This document shows positions 1-8,324 of a stretch of 64,000 nt of DNA, one piece after another. A program made the translations under genes and the position numbers. The notes beneath the pieces are model-generated. The model had not been told where the DNA came from. It ran no database searches and saw nothing but the letters and a program-made list of their open reading frames with translations. The DNA is from CBDBBY01 sp965205055 (GTDB taxonomy: Bacteria > Pseudomonadota > Alphaproteobacteria > Rhodobacterales > Rhodobacteraceae). Position 1 is the stretch's first letter. Every line of letters begins with the position of its first letter. The stretch spans positions 3,658,001 through 3,722,000 of the forward strand of contig OZ242030.1 in the NCBI GenBank assembly GCA_965205055.1, written 5' to 3'.

Positions 1-63
1 AGTTGATGAATTCCGCAGGATACTTAACGTCTGTCGCGCGGAGAATTTTCGGGAATCATTATC

Positions 64-1674
64 GTGGCCGAAAGCGACGAACCGACCAATCCAGAGCCGA
101 AAAAGGCGTCCGGCGAAAAGAAGCCGGTCGGTCTCGACGGTTCAAAGCGCAATACAGTGAATCCTGACGCCGAAAATGCGGACGCGGATGCGCCCGCAGA
201 CGCGAATATCGAGCCGGTCGACGACCGCCGGACGCCCGAGAAACCCCGCAATGAGCAGCGGAATCCGTCGCAGCCGGTCGCCGCTCCCGAAAGAAAGACC
301 GGGTCCAAGTCCAAATCGCAGAAATCCAGCTCCGGAATTATCCGGATCGTCGACAGGGTTGCTGTTTTCTTGGCGAAAGCGGCAGCATTCGGCTTGGTTG
401 CGGGCGCTGTCGGCGTTGCGACAGCATACGTGCTGCGCGACTACTCCGCGAATACCGCGAACGAGCCTGATCCAATCGCGGCGGCGACGGAGCGGATCGA
501 TTCTCTCCAGAGTGACATCGCCGGATTGAAGGAAGAAATCCAGCGATTGGGAGTCGTTTCGGAAAGCAACCGGGAACTGCAAGCAGCGGTTGCGGAGCTG
601 TCGCAGAACTCGGACCTGCAGGCTGCTTCTCTTGAAGCGCTTAGAGCGGAGCTGGCGAGCTTGTCGGAAACTGAACGGCTGGCCGATGCTTCGACTGACG
701 AAATGCTCGGCGGACTGGGCCAGAGATTGACCGAACTTGAATCCCTCGTTTCCAGTTTCGGCAAACGGGTGCTGGCACTCGAAGAATCCTACGGAGGACT
801 GTCGCAAGCGGCCGTTGCCGCTGGAGGGAATGAATCAGCTTCGACAGGCGGCGGTCAAAACGGCGCTGGGCTTGAAACCGCGACGCCAGCGACGGTGGCC
901 GGAACGAGCGGAGCGGATGCCGGCACGGTGTCGAAAGACGTTGAACGGCTGGACGGCGAGATAGCCGAATTGAATGCGCGGCTGGACGCTCTTTCGGAAA
1001 GCAAGGCCGAGGCAAGCCGATACGATGAGATGGAGCAGAGATTGGAGGGTTTGACGGCAAGCGTTCAAGCGATCCGGGATGCCTCGGCGGATGTTCAATT
1101 GCCTCCGGAATTGGAGGGTCGGATTGAAGCTCTTGCTGCGCAAGTCGAGTCCATTGCGGCGGATCTTTCCACGGCCGGGAGCGCGCAGTCCAGATCGATC
1201 GCGATGATCGGCGTCCGAGCCGCGGCGGAGACCGGCGCGCCTTACGGACTGCTTTTGCTTGAAGCCGGGTTCGAAGAAGCAGATCTCCCGGAGATCGTGC
1301 GCGCTCATCGGGAAGTCGGCATCGCAACCATCTCGGAACTGCGGGAATCATTTCCGGAGGCATCCAGAGCTGCCGTCCGGGCGGCGGAGATGGCATCGGG
1401 TCCGGACGGCGTCGCGGGCGGAATAGGTTCGCTTTTGCGCTCGATTTTTCAAGTCAGGCCTTTGACGCCGATTGAGGGCGATGATCCGCCGGCTTTGCTT
1501 TCCCAAGCGGAAGCGCTTGTTCGCGCGAACCAGCTTCGCGATGCGATAAATGTCCTTGATGCCCTTCCCGAAGCGGGTCGCTTGGCAATGGAGGCTTGGC
1601 TGGACAGGGCCAATGCGCGCTTGGATGTTCTGGAAGCGCTCGACGGAATGGCCAGCTTGGCGAGCGAGGGCTGA
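64..1674 (+). CDS. Mitofilin-like inner-membrane protein (alphaproteobacterial Mic60 homologue)
   Basis: 536-residue protein starting at GTG 64. The N-terminal ~95 residues are rich in charged residues and proline, with no signal peptide. One transmembrane helix follows at about residues 98-124, then a long Glu/Leu/Ala-rich region (about 140-380) of coiled-coil character, then a helical C-terminal domain. This layout is that of the COG4223/mitofilin family, the bacterial relatives of mitochondrial Mic60, which shape inner-membrane invaginations. The family is typical of Alphaproteobacteria and is usually next to heme genes, as here: hemY starts 11 bases after its stop, so the two are probably co-transcribed. 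Assignment rests on architecture and context rather than a catalytic motif. The 5' neighbour lies outside the window. Confidence 0.75.
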   Translation: MAESDEPTNPEPKKASGEKKPVGLDGSKRNTVNPDAENADADAPADANIEPVDDRRTPEKPRNEQRNPSQPVAAPERKTGSKSKSQKSSSGIIRIVDRVAVFLAKAAAFGLVAGAVGVATAYVLRDYSANTANEPDPIAAATERIDSLQSDIAGLKEEIQRLGVVSESNRELQAAVAELSQNSDLQAASLEALRAELASLSETERLADASTDEMLGGLGQRLTELESLVSSFGKRVLALEESYGGLSQAAVAAGGNESASTGGGQNGAGLETATPATVAGTSGADAGTVSKDVERLDGEIAELNARLDALSESKAEASRYDEMEQRLEGLTASVQAIRDASADVQLPPELEGRIEALAAQVESIAADLSTAGSAQSRSIAMIGVRAAAETGAPYGLLLLEAGFEEADLPEIVRAHREVGIATISELRESFPEASRAAVRAAEMASGPDGVAGGIGSLLRSIFQVRPLTPIEGDDPPALLSQAEALVRANQLRDAINVLDALPEAGRLAMEAWLDRANARLDVLEALDGMASLASEG

Positions 1675-1685
1675 CCGCTGCGCTC

Positions 1686-3140
1686 ATGTTCTGGTCGCTC
1701 TCGAAAATAATCGCGTTCGTTGCAGCCGTAGCGCTGCTGAGCTTCGGCGCGGCGCTGCTGCTGGAAACCGACGGAATTGTTCGCATCGAATTCGCGAACC
1801 GGGAAATATCGATGACCCCGCTTGCGTTGCTGATTTTGGCGGTGCTCGCCGTGCCGGTCGTTTGGTCGCTGGTATTCCTGCTCGGCCTGCTGCAAGCCGC
1901 TGTGAAGTTCCTGATAGGCGATGAAACCGCATTGACCCGGTATCTCAACAGGAATCGGGAGCGCAAAGGGTACGAGGCGCTCGTGAACAGCTTGATATCG
2001 CTGTCTTCGGGCGAGCCGAAGAATGCGATCAGCGATGCGGAAAAAGCCGAACGGTATTTGAGCCGTCCCGAGATCACCGGAATTCTGATCGCGCAAGCGG
2101 CCGAAAAGACCGGCGACAAGAAAAGGGCGGAGCAGGCTTACCGCGACTTGATCAAGGACGAGCGAACCAAGTTCGTCGGCATCGTCGGAGTTCTGAAGCA
2201 AAAGCTGCAGGACAATGAAATCGAAGTGGCGATGAGGCTTGCGGAAAAGGCGTTCGCGATCAATCCGCGCCATGAGGAAATCCAGAATGCGCTGTTCCGC
2301 CTGCAATCGGGAATGGAAGACTGGTCGGGCGCGCGAACGACGCTGGCGGCGAAATTGAAATCGAAGGCATTGCCGAAGGACGTGCATGCGCGGCGCGACG
2401 CGATCTTGAAGTTCGAAGAAGCAAAACGGATGATCGCGGAAGGCAATTCCGCGGAAGGAGAAGACGCGGCGCTGGCGGCGAACAAGGCATTGCCCGGCCA
2501 CGTTCCGGCGGCGGTGCTCGCGTCCGAAATCAAGACGCGCTCGAACGAGCGCCGCGCTGCCGCCGCAATCATTCGAAAGGCATGGACCTTGCAGCCCCAT
2601 CCGGATCTTGCCAAGGCGTTCGCAGCCATCGAACCCGACGAGCCGCCGCAAGCCCGGATAAACCGCTTCCGCCAGCTGATCGGAAAGGACGCCGTCGAGC
2701 CGGAATCGAAAATGGCCCAAGCCGAAATTCTGCTGGCGAACGACGATTTTCTCGGCGCACGGCAGGTGCTGGGGAAACTTCCCGAAGAGCAGCCGACCGT
2801 CAGGTCTCTTGCGATCATGGCCGCGATCGAACGCGGCCAAGGCGCGCCGGACTCGGTTGTTCGGGGCTGGCTGACCAAAGCCGTCTCAGCGCCGCGCGGA
2901 CCGCAATGGGTGTGCGAAAATTGCCAAACGGTCCATTCGGATTGGATGCCCGCATGTTCGGAATGCGAGGGGTTCGACACGATTTTGTGGAAGGACGTTC
3001 CCAGCGCGGAGCAGATTCATTCGTCAGCAGTCGGATTGCTGCCGCTGGTGATCTCATCCAAAGGCGCAAACGCGGCGCTCGGGAACGCCGACGAAAGCAA
3101 GCCCGCAACCGGGCCGATCAACGGAAACGAGACTTCTTGA
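1686..3140 (+). CDS. hemY: HemY-type TPR protein of heme biosynthesis operon
   Basis: 484-residue protein. The ATG at 1686 is chosen because the sequence from there begins with the typical HemY double hairpin: transmembrane helices at about residues 5-25 and 41-65. A TPR-like helical repeat domain follows. This is the proteobacterial HemY, an inner-membrane protein that in other bacteria helps late heme/porphyrin steps. It should not be confused with the Bacillus protoporphyrinogen oxidase of the same name. Near the C-terminus are two Cys-x2-Cys pairs about 14 residues apart (CENC and CSEC), suggesting a small zinc ribbon. A Lys/Asn/Ala-rich tail follows. It lies 11 bases downstream of the mitofilin-like gene and is probably in the same transcript. 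Confidence 0.8.
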   Translation: MFWSLSKIIAFVAAVALLSFGAALLLETDGIVRIEFANREISMTPLALLILAVLAVPVVWSLVFLLGLLQAAVKFLIGDETALTRYLNRNRERKGYEALVNSLISLSSGEPKNAISDAEKAERYLSRPEITGILIAQAAEKTGDKKRAEQAYRDLIKDERTKFVGIVGVLKQKLQDNEIEVAMRLAEKAFAINPRHEEIQNALFRLQSGMEDWSGARTTLAAKLKSKALPKDVHARRDAILKFEEAKRMIAEGNSAEGEDAALAANKALPGHVPAAVLASEIKTRSNERRAAAAIIRKAWTLQPHPDLAKAFAAIEPDEPPQARINRFRQLIGKDAVEPESKMAQAEILLANDDFLGARQVLGKLPEEQPTVRSLAIMAAIERGQGAPDSVVRGWLTKAVSAPRGPQWVCENCQTVHSDWMPACSECEGFDTILWKDVPSAEQIHSSAVGLLPLVISSKGANAALGNADESKPATGPINGNETS

Positions 3141-3269
3141 GCGGTGTCCGAAACAGGCATCCTCGGTCTTTGCGGTTCCGCTGCGGCGGGCCTGAGATCG
3201 GCGCGGTAGCGCTACCCGGTTGGCCGCCGCACGAACAAAGGCGAAGATAAGCTGCAGAGGAAGCACGTC

Positions 3270-4259
3270 ATGCGCGCAATAACCTATGATCGCTTCGGTT
3301 CCGCCGAGGATGTGCTGAAACTCGAAGACCTGCCCGCTCCGAACCCCGCCGCCGGCGAGGTACTCGTGCGCCTGAAGACCTCGGGAGTGAACCCTTCCGA
3401 CGTCAAGGTGCGGGCTGGAGGACGGCCCGGCGTCACTGAGCCGCCGTTTCCGAAGATTGTTCCGCATAGCGACGGCGCCGGCGTGATTGAAGCCGTCGGT
3501 GCCGATGTGGACGCTTCGCGGATTGGAGAGCGAGTCTGGATCTGGAACGGTCAATGGCGCCGCGCATTCGGCACCGCAGCCGAATGCATCGCGCTGCCGT
3601 CGAAGCAGGCCGTTCGCTTGCCGGATGCCGTTTCCTTCGAGGAAGGCGCCGTGCTGGGAATTCCCGGCCTCACGGCCGTTCGCGCAGTACTTGGCGGCGG
3701 GCCGGTTGACGGCAAGATTGTGCTGGTCAGCGGCGGCGCGGGCACTGTGGGCCGCTTGGCGGTTCAAGTCGCCAAGGCATCCGGAGCTCGAGTGCTTGCG
3801 ACGGCGCGCGGAACCGAGGGACTGGAGGCCGCAAGATCGGCCGGCGCAGAGCGCGCATTCAACTATTCCGACGAGAATCTTGCAGAACAGATACTTGAGG
3901 CCACTGATGGCAGTCCCGTCGAACGAATAGTCGAAGTCGAATTCGGCAGGAATGTCGAGACGAACGCCAGAATCATCGCGGAGCGCGGAACGATCGCAGC
4001 ATTTGGATCGGCCAAGGACATGGCGCCGACGCTGCCGTTCTATCCGCTGATGTTCAAGGCCGTGACGATTGACCTCGTGCTCGTCTACCTGCTTTCGCGC
4101 GCCGAACGCGGGTCGGCTATCGAAAGCCTCGCCGACCTGCTCGAGCGCAAGGCGCTGGACATTCGGATTTCAACGGTCCTGAACTTGGCTGACTGCGCCA
4201 AGGCGCATGACATAGTGGCTTCCGGAGAGCGGGCGGGATCGGTCATCCTGAAAACGTAG
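3270..4259 (+). CDS. MDR-superfamily NADPH:quinone oxidoreductase
   Basis: 329-residue medium-chain dehydrogenase/reductase of the zinc-free quinone oxidoreductase (zeta-crystallin) type. The N-terminal GroES-like domain reads 'NPSDVKVRAGG' and 'PHSDGAGVIEAVG'. The Rossmann segment around residue 150 has the NADPH-binding motif 'VSGGAGTVGRLAVQVAK'. The cysteines and histidines that bind the structural and catalytic zinc of alcohol dehydrogenases are absent. Length is normal for the family. It probably reduces quinones or activated alkenes with NADPH in the cytoplasm; the substrate cannot be told. The start ATG follows a purine-rich 'gaggaag'. It is 129 bases after hemY on the same strand and may have its own promoter. 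Confidence 0.85.
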   Translation: MRAITYDRFGSAEDVLKLEDLPAPNPAAGEVLVRLKTSGVNPSDVKVRAGGRPGVTEPPFPKIVPHSDGAGVIEAVGADVDASRIGERVWIWNGQWRRAFGTAAECIALPSKQAVRLPDAVSFEEGAVLGIPGLTAVRAVLGGGPVDGKIVLVSGGAGTVGRLAVQVAKASGARVLATARGTEGLEAARSAGAERAFNYSDENLAEQILEATDGSPVERIVEVEFGRNVETNARIIAERGTIAAFGSAKDMAPTLPFYPLMFKAVTIDLVLVYLLSRAERGSAIESLADLLERKALDIRISTVLNLADCAKAHDIVASGERAGSVILKT

Positions 4260-4439
4260 GCGAGGCGAACCGATCAGGCATGGAACCGTCGACCATCGTC
4301 TTGCCGCCGTCTGCACGCTGGTGATCGCCCTTGGTCCGATAAGCAGATCATTCGCGGGCGCTCCGCATTTGCGAATGCCGAAAGCGACGCGGCCGCAGGA
4401 CCTGAGCAACCGCAGCCGGATCAGATTCATTGATCGACT

Positions 4440-5735
4440 TCATCCCGGCAAAGCGCTCTTGACCTTGGCCCGTTGTTCCGGGCTGCGGCGAAGCTTTCCC
4501 AGCGCAAGTTTCATCTCTTCATTTTCAAAAGCCGGAGCATAATTCCGGATATCGGCCGATGTCATGCCGACCTTTTTGCACTGAGATCGCCATTCCTCGG
4601 TGATCTGCCCGGCCATCGCCGCGGCCCGGGCGCGGGCATCGTCCTCGGAAATGTCGAAGAAGGGAGCCGCCTCGACCGCGGCCTCGATCGACGCTTCATG
4701 GCCGCTGAGCGGGCTGATGCCGGTTTCAAGATGCCGATGGCGCTCAGGCTGCGGATTGATGTCGAACGCCGGTGAAAGCACCCAAGCGCCGTCGTCGGCG
4801 TAGAGAAAGCCGTGGTTTTTCAGGTGGTCGTCATTGTTGCTCACGAGAATTGTGAACAGGATGCGGTCGTGGAGTTCCTTCAGTTCAGAAACAACCAAGT
4901 CCGCGCCACCGCAGTGTTCGCGCATCGCATCGGCGATGTCGGTGTAGTACGCTTCTTCAGCTCCTTCGTGATCCAAAAACGTTCGTGCGGAAACGTAATG
5001 TTTGCGTCTGTCGCCGATCCGGTCGAAGCGTTCAATGACGGCTACGGGCCTGTCTGAGCGTTCCAGAATGAGGCGCGCGCCTGCCGCTCGCAAACCCGCG
5101 CTGGCAGCGAGGTTCAGCGTTGCGACCTCCATTCTTTCGACTGGCATGGTGTCGCGGTCCGACGTGAATTTGGCGACCGACAGCTTGCCTTCATCGTCAT
5201 AATCCGATTTTGGCCGAGCGCCCCCGAGGCTGCCGATGTTCCCAATCATCTTGTTCGCATAGGCTTGGGCATTCGGGTCATTGGCCTCGATTGCGCGATA
5301 GCAGTGCGCAATGTCATTGATGTTGTTGAATCGGGGAGTGGGCGGATTTGCGAAGGACATTGGCCGCCCGTCATCATCGAGGAAGCGGAGCGCACCTTGC
5401 CGGGTGCGGTCGTTTGCCGTCAGGAGAAATTCCAACTCGTTTGGCGTGCGGCCCAGCGCCTTTCGAACGATGCCCCGGCCCCATGAGTCCGGCGCGGCGT
5501 CTGAGAACGGCCCCGGCAATGCTTCGCGTTGATTGGTTCGGTCGCCGGAGGAATAGAAGGGCTGTTCCGACAGGGGCAATGAAGGCGCGAGGGCGAAAGC
5601 GCCCGGCTTGTCCAGCCATTCTTCAGAATACTTGAAAACAGACATCTCACGGCGACCGTCGGTTTCGAAGATCAGTTCGCCGACGCCATACAGCGCAGCA
5701 CCGATGGCGACCCGCACTCGCTTCTTCTCGGTCAT
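4440..5735 (-). CDS. hipA: HipA-type serine/threonine kinase toxin
   Basis: 431-residue HipA family kinase, full length. Visible elements are the N-terminal HipA N1 domain, the Gly-rich loop 'GSLGGARPK' (about 168-176), the ATP-binding lysine in 'SVAKFTS' (about 188), 'ERFDR' (235-239), the catalytic loop 'NNDDHLKNHG' (300-309) and the metal-binding 'SPAFDINP' (about 321-328). In characterised systems HipA phosphorylates glutamyl-tRNA synthetase or other tRNA synthetases and induces dormancy. The start overlaps the stop of the upstream hipB by 4 bases, the usual translational coupling of antitoxin then toxin. All catalytic motifs are intact, so the kinase should be active. The downstream 180 bases up to the convergent MDR gene hold no gene. 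Confidence 0.92.
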   Translation of the reverse strand: MTEKKRVRVAIGAALYGVGELIFETDGRREMSVFKYSEEWLDKPGAFALAPSLPLSEQPFYSSGDRTNQREALPGPFSDAAPDSWGRGIVRKALGRTPNELEFLLTANDRTRQGALRFLDDDGRPMSFANPPTPRFNNINDIAHCYRAIEANDPNAQAYANKMIGNIGSLGGARPKSDYDDEGKLSVAKFTSDRDTMPVERMEVATLNLAASAGLRAAGARLILERSDRPVAVIERFDRIGDRRKHYVSARTFLDHEGAEEAYYTDIADAMREHCGGADLVVSELKELHDRILFTILVSNNDDHLKNHGFLYADDGAWVLSPAFDINPQPERHRHLETGISPLSGHEASIEAAVEAAPFFDISEDDARARAAAMAGQITEEWRSQCKKVGMTSADIRNYAPAFENEEMKLALGKLRRSPEQRAKVKSALPG

Positions 5736-6100
5736 AGTCCAATGCCTTCGATCTTGTCGCCGGTCGGCAATCCAGTCAGATCGCTTTTGCCGGATGTCTT
5801 TTTCCGAATGCGCTTCGGCAGTTCGGATTGATCGCGGACAAGCCCGATATCGTCGGAGGCGACATCAAGTGCTTCGGTGAAGCGGCGCAAGTTGCCAAGC
5901 GCAATGAACGCCATAGCTAGTACGCCCGTCGAGATGCCGGGATCTCCGCCTTCGAGTCGTTGCACGGTGCTCAGGGACACGCCCATCTTCGCCGCAAAAT
6001 CCCGCTGCGAAAGCCGGCGCTTCTTTCTTGCGATCTTGATGTCTTGGCCAAGGCGGGAAATCGCCGCCTCAGCTTTGGGTGTTAGCCGCCTCATGCTCAT
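5732..6100 (-). CDS. hipB: HipB-type XRE antitoxin
   Basis: 122-residue protein with a helix-turn-helix domain of the XRE/Cro type at about residues 14-70 ('SRLGQDIKIARKKRRLSQ', 'FAAKMGVSLSTVQRLEGG'). It precedes hipA with a 4-base overlap, so it is the cognate antitoxin and autorepressor. Two ATG codons lie close together (6100 and 6094); the first is used here. It ends in a Lys/Arg-rich tail, 'LPKRIRKKTSGKSDL', that is longer than the tail of E. coli HipB. A perfect 11-base inverted repeat lies immediately upstream and is the likely operator. Confidence 0.88.
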   Translation of the reverse strand: MSMRRLTPKAEAAISRLGQDIKIARKKRRLSQRDFAAKMGVSLSTVQRLEGGDPGISTGVLAMAFIALGNLRRFTEALDVASDDIGLVRDQSELPKRIRKKTSGKSDLTGLPTGDKIEGIGL

Positions 6101-6108
6101 AACGCTTC

Positions 6109-6145
6109 ATATATCGGTTAGTAATTGCGTTTAAAACCGATATAT
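6109..6145. promoter_or_regulatory. Inverted-repeat operator upstream of hipBA
   Basis: A perfect 11-base inverted repeat, atatatcggtt (6109-6119) and aaccgatatat (6135-6145), is separated by 15 bases and lies 9 bases upstream of the hipB start. The region is AT-rich and would overlap the hipBA promoter. It fits autoregulation by a HipB dimer, as known for HipBA systems. Binding itself is inferred. Confidence 0.6.
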
Positions 6146-6264
6146 AAGGTATTAAATGCATTGATGAAAGGCTCGCAAATAGTCAATGCGGCCATCTTGC
6201 AGACTCTGTTCCGTGCGGATCAATGTCGTTGAACAGACATCCGGACTCGGAGCCTGAAACCCGC

Positions 6265-6741
6265 TCAGTAATCGAAAATCAGGCAGGTCGTCGTGCCGAA
6301 AGCCACAACTCGGCCCCGCGCATCTTTCATTTTCGCCTCGGCGGTGCCGGTGCGGCGGCCGAGGGTGATCATCCGCCCCTCGCATCGGTAGATTTCGCCG
6401 ACGTTCGGCGCCCGGGTCAGATTGATCTTCACTTCGACCGTCGAGCAGCCCTTTCCCGCGGGCAACGCGGACTGCACCGCGCACGCCAGCGCGCTGTCCA
6501 GCACTGTCATCGCCCAGCCGCCATGCACGGTGCCCATCGGGTTGATGAAACTGTCGGGAGGGCTGGCTTTCCAGACGACGTGCCCTTCGTCGGCATCGAT
6601 CAGCCACTGGTTCGAATAGGCGCTGACCGGAGGCGCGGGCAAATCGCCTGCGATAATCTGCCGGAACAGCTCCAGGCCGGAGAGATTTTGGAGCGTCTCT
6701 GCGGGGACAGGAGCGAGGCGGCTCGCGTCGATATTCTGAAT
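6265..6741 (-). CDS. PaaI-like hotdog-fold thioesterase, probable ATT start
   Basis: The hotdog domain is clear: 'FINPMGTVHGGWAMTVLDSA' carries the typical N-x-x-G-x-x-H-G-G motif, and the C-terminal half has the 'GRVVAFGTTTCLIF' strand of PaaI-type acyl-CoA thioesterases. Starting at the first conventional codon (TTG 6642) would give only 125 residues and cut off the first helix. Homology-like sequence continues upstream ('SGLELFRQIIAGDLPAPPVS', typical of the family) to an ATT at 6741 that sits 7 bases after a perfect AAGGAG. From there the protein has 158 residues, the normal size. No ATG, GTG or TTG occurs in frame between 6741 and 6642. It lies 57 bases downstream of the Rieske oxygenase gene on the same strand. 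The substrate is unknown. Confidence 0.75.
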   Translation of the reverse strand: MQNIDASRLAPVPAETLQNLSGLELFRQIIAGDLPAPPVSAYSNQWLIDADEGHVVWKASPPDSFINPMGTVHGGWAMTVLDSALACAVQSALPAGKGCSTVEVKINLTRAPNVGEIYRCEGRMITLGRRTGTAEAKMKDARGRVVAFGTTTCLIFDY

Positions 6742-6748
6742 GGCTCTT

Positions 6749-6754
6749 CTCCTT
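6749..6754 (-). promoter_or_regulatory. Consensus Shine-Dalgarno deciding an ATT start
   Basis: On the minus strand AAGGAG occupies 6754-6749, followed after 7 bases by ATT at 6741-6739, which opens the thioesterase frame. This is the only good ribosome binding site near the expected N-terminus, so it supports initiation at a rare codon. Confidence 0.5.
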
Positions 6755-6798
6755 GAAGAATCGCGGGCAATCCGGTTTTGCCCGCTGCTGGTCCGGCC

Positions 6799-7947
6799 TC
6801 AGTTCGCGATCATTTCCTCGATGGCGACATTGAACCAATTGAGCGCCCCCTCGAACCGGCCGAACAGATGACTGGGATTGCCGCGCGATGCGAACCCGGC
6901 CTGTATTTCCTCGCCCAATTCGAAATCTTCCGAAAGAGCGGCCATAGTGATCTTTTGGTTCTTTTCCCAGCGACCCTGCGTCTCGTCGGTCTCGGGAACC
7001 GACTGCGGGACCAGCGTGGCCACGCGCACCCCGGTACGGTCCTCGGCCAGAGGCTCCAAATGCATCCACATGACATGGTCCTGCTGCACCAGAAGCTGCG
7101 TTGTAGGCGTAAGCGTGTACAGCAAGTTCGCATCGCGCCGGATCTGCCAGTCCGTCTCGGACACGTCGCGCATGTCGGGCATGGAAATTCTTGGCAGCAC
7201 CGTTCGGACATGCGGCCCGAACATGCGGTAGGTCGAAAGATTGTCCGGGAAATAAGACGCGACGGTGTTCCGGTGTGCGACGCGGAAGTGATAAGCTTCA
7301 AGACCGCCTTCGAGCAGAAGCTTCCAGTTCGCTGCGATATCGAGATTGTCGACGACGGCGACCCTGTGGTCGGCCAGACCGAGCCATTGGAAATCCTTTG
7401 CCAGACCCGGCAGCCAGTCGTCGATTTCGGGCATTTCGGCGCTTTCCGGGTTGGCAATGATCCAGATGAAGCCGTGAGCTTCCGCCGCGGGCAGACGCCT
7501 GAGGCCGCGCTCCGCGCGCGGAAGGTCGGGAAATCCCTGCTCCTCTTGCGGCACGGCGCGCAACTCGCCCTGGTTCGTCCAGCTCCAGCCGTGATAGGGA
7601 CAGGTGAAGATCCGCTTGCAACCGGAAGTCTCCCGTTCAAGCTTTGCGCCTCTATGACGGCAAACGTTCAGAAATGCATGCACGGTTTTGTTCTCGTCGC
7701 GGGTCAGCAGAACCGGCAGGCCGAGGAAATTTTTTGCAAGGAACGCGCGTTCTCCTTCCAGCTCCGAGCTTTGAGCCGCGATGACCGGCTTGCGGCGAAG
7801 TATCATGGCGCGTTCCCGTTCAAACCGCTCCGGGCTGGAGTAGCGCGAGATCGGCGAATGGGCGACCGCCTCGTCGAGATGGGCTGATTTCTGCTCCGCC
7901 AGCCCGATGATTTCCTTGATGAGAGCGATCTCGGTTTGTCGATCCAC
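6799..7947 (-). CDS. Rieske-type aromatic ring-hydroxylating oxygenase, alpha subunit
   Basis: 382-residue oxygenase. GTG 7947 is chosen because it follows GGGAGGA by 4 bases; the frame is open further upstream but without a good site. The Rieske [2Fe-2S] ligands are Cys96-x-His98 ('NVCRHRGA') and Cys116-x2-His119 ('TCPYHGWSW'). The catalytic domain holds the mononuclear iron motif 'EGGLEAYHFRVAHRN', with His220 and His225. This is the terminal oxygenase family acting on aromatic acids or quaternary amines such as carnitine and choline. No reductase or beta subunit is adjacent, so electrons must come from elsewhere. The thioesterase gene follows 57 bases downstream, which suggests an operon. 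The substrate cannot be read from the sequence. Confidence 0.88.
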   Translation of the reverse strand: MDRQTEIALIKEIIGLAEQKSAHLDEAVAHSPISRYSSPERFERERAMILRRKPVIAAQSSELEGERAFLAKNFLGLPVLLTRDENKTVHAFLNVCRHRGAKLERETSGCKRIFTCPYHGWSWTNQGELRAVPQEEQGFPDLPRAERGLRRLPAAEAHGFIWIIANPESAEMPEIDDWLPGLAKDFQWLGLADHRVAVVDNLDIAANWKLLLEGGLEAYHFRVAHRNTVASYFPDNLSTYRMFGPHVRTVLPRISMPDMRDVSETDWQIRRDANLLYTLTPTTQLLVQQDHVMWMHLEPLAEDRTGVRVATLVPQSVPETDETQGRWEKNQKITMAALSEDFELGEEIQAGFASRGNPSHLFGRFEGALNWFNVAIEEMIAN

Positions 7948-8324
7948 ATTGTCCTCCCGGCTCGATGCCGGATTAAAGTAGTTTGCCACTCGGCGGGCGG
8001 TCAAGCCTGTGCGGCGGGCGGACCTGAGTCGACATGGCGGATTTCGCTGCCGCCGGCGATAAATTCCTGCGCCGCTTCATGTGTCCGGAGGGCGGGCCTT
8101 CCAGCCACTGATCCTCCTCGCGTTTGTCAGGAAGGGGCTTTCGAGCGTTCGGACATTGATCCGGCGAAATTGTTCCGGTCGGCACGCAGGAATCTGTGAA
8201 TCGCATCGCCGCCAACATGATTGCGTTTGGCGTGAAGTTCAATTCAGACCAATTGTTGATAAAACGCGTGTTGTTACTCGATTTATGCTTGTAATCGCAA
8301 TCTCGCGGAGGCGAGGAAGTTCCA
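7948..8324. other. Divergent intergenic region without a gene
   Basis: This 377-base stretch separates the divergent Rieske oxygenase and XRE-ImmA genes and must hold both promoters. No convincing coding sequence was seen. The right end is AT-rich (about 8250-8300) and the ribosome binding site of the following gene, gaggaag, is near 8312. No clear operator was recognised. Confidence 0.5.

Noticed and set aside
1449..2840. 463-codon open frame on the minus strand
   Set aside because: It is antisense to the end of the mitofilin-like gene and to hemY, both of which have clear family features; its translation is Arg/Gln-rich with no recognisable domain.
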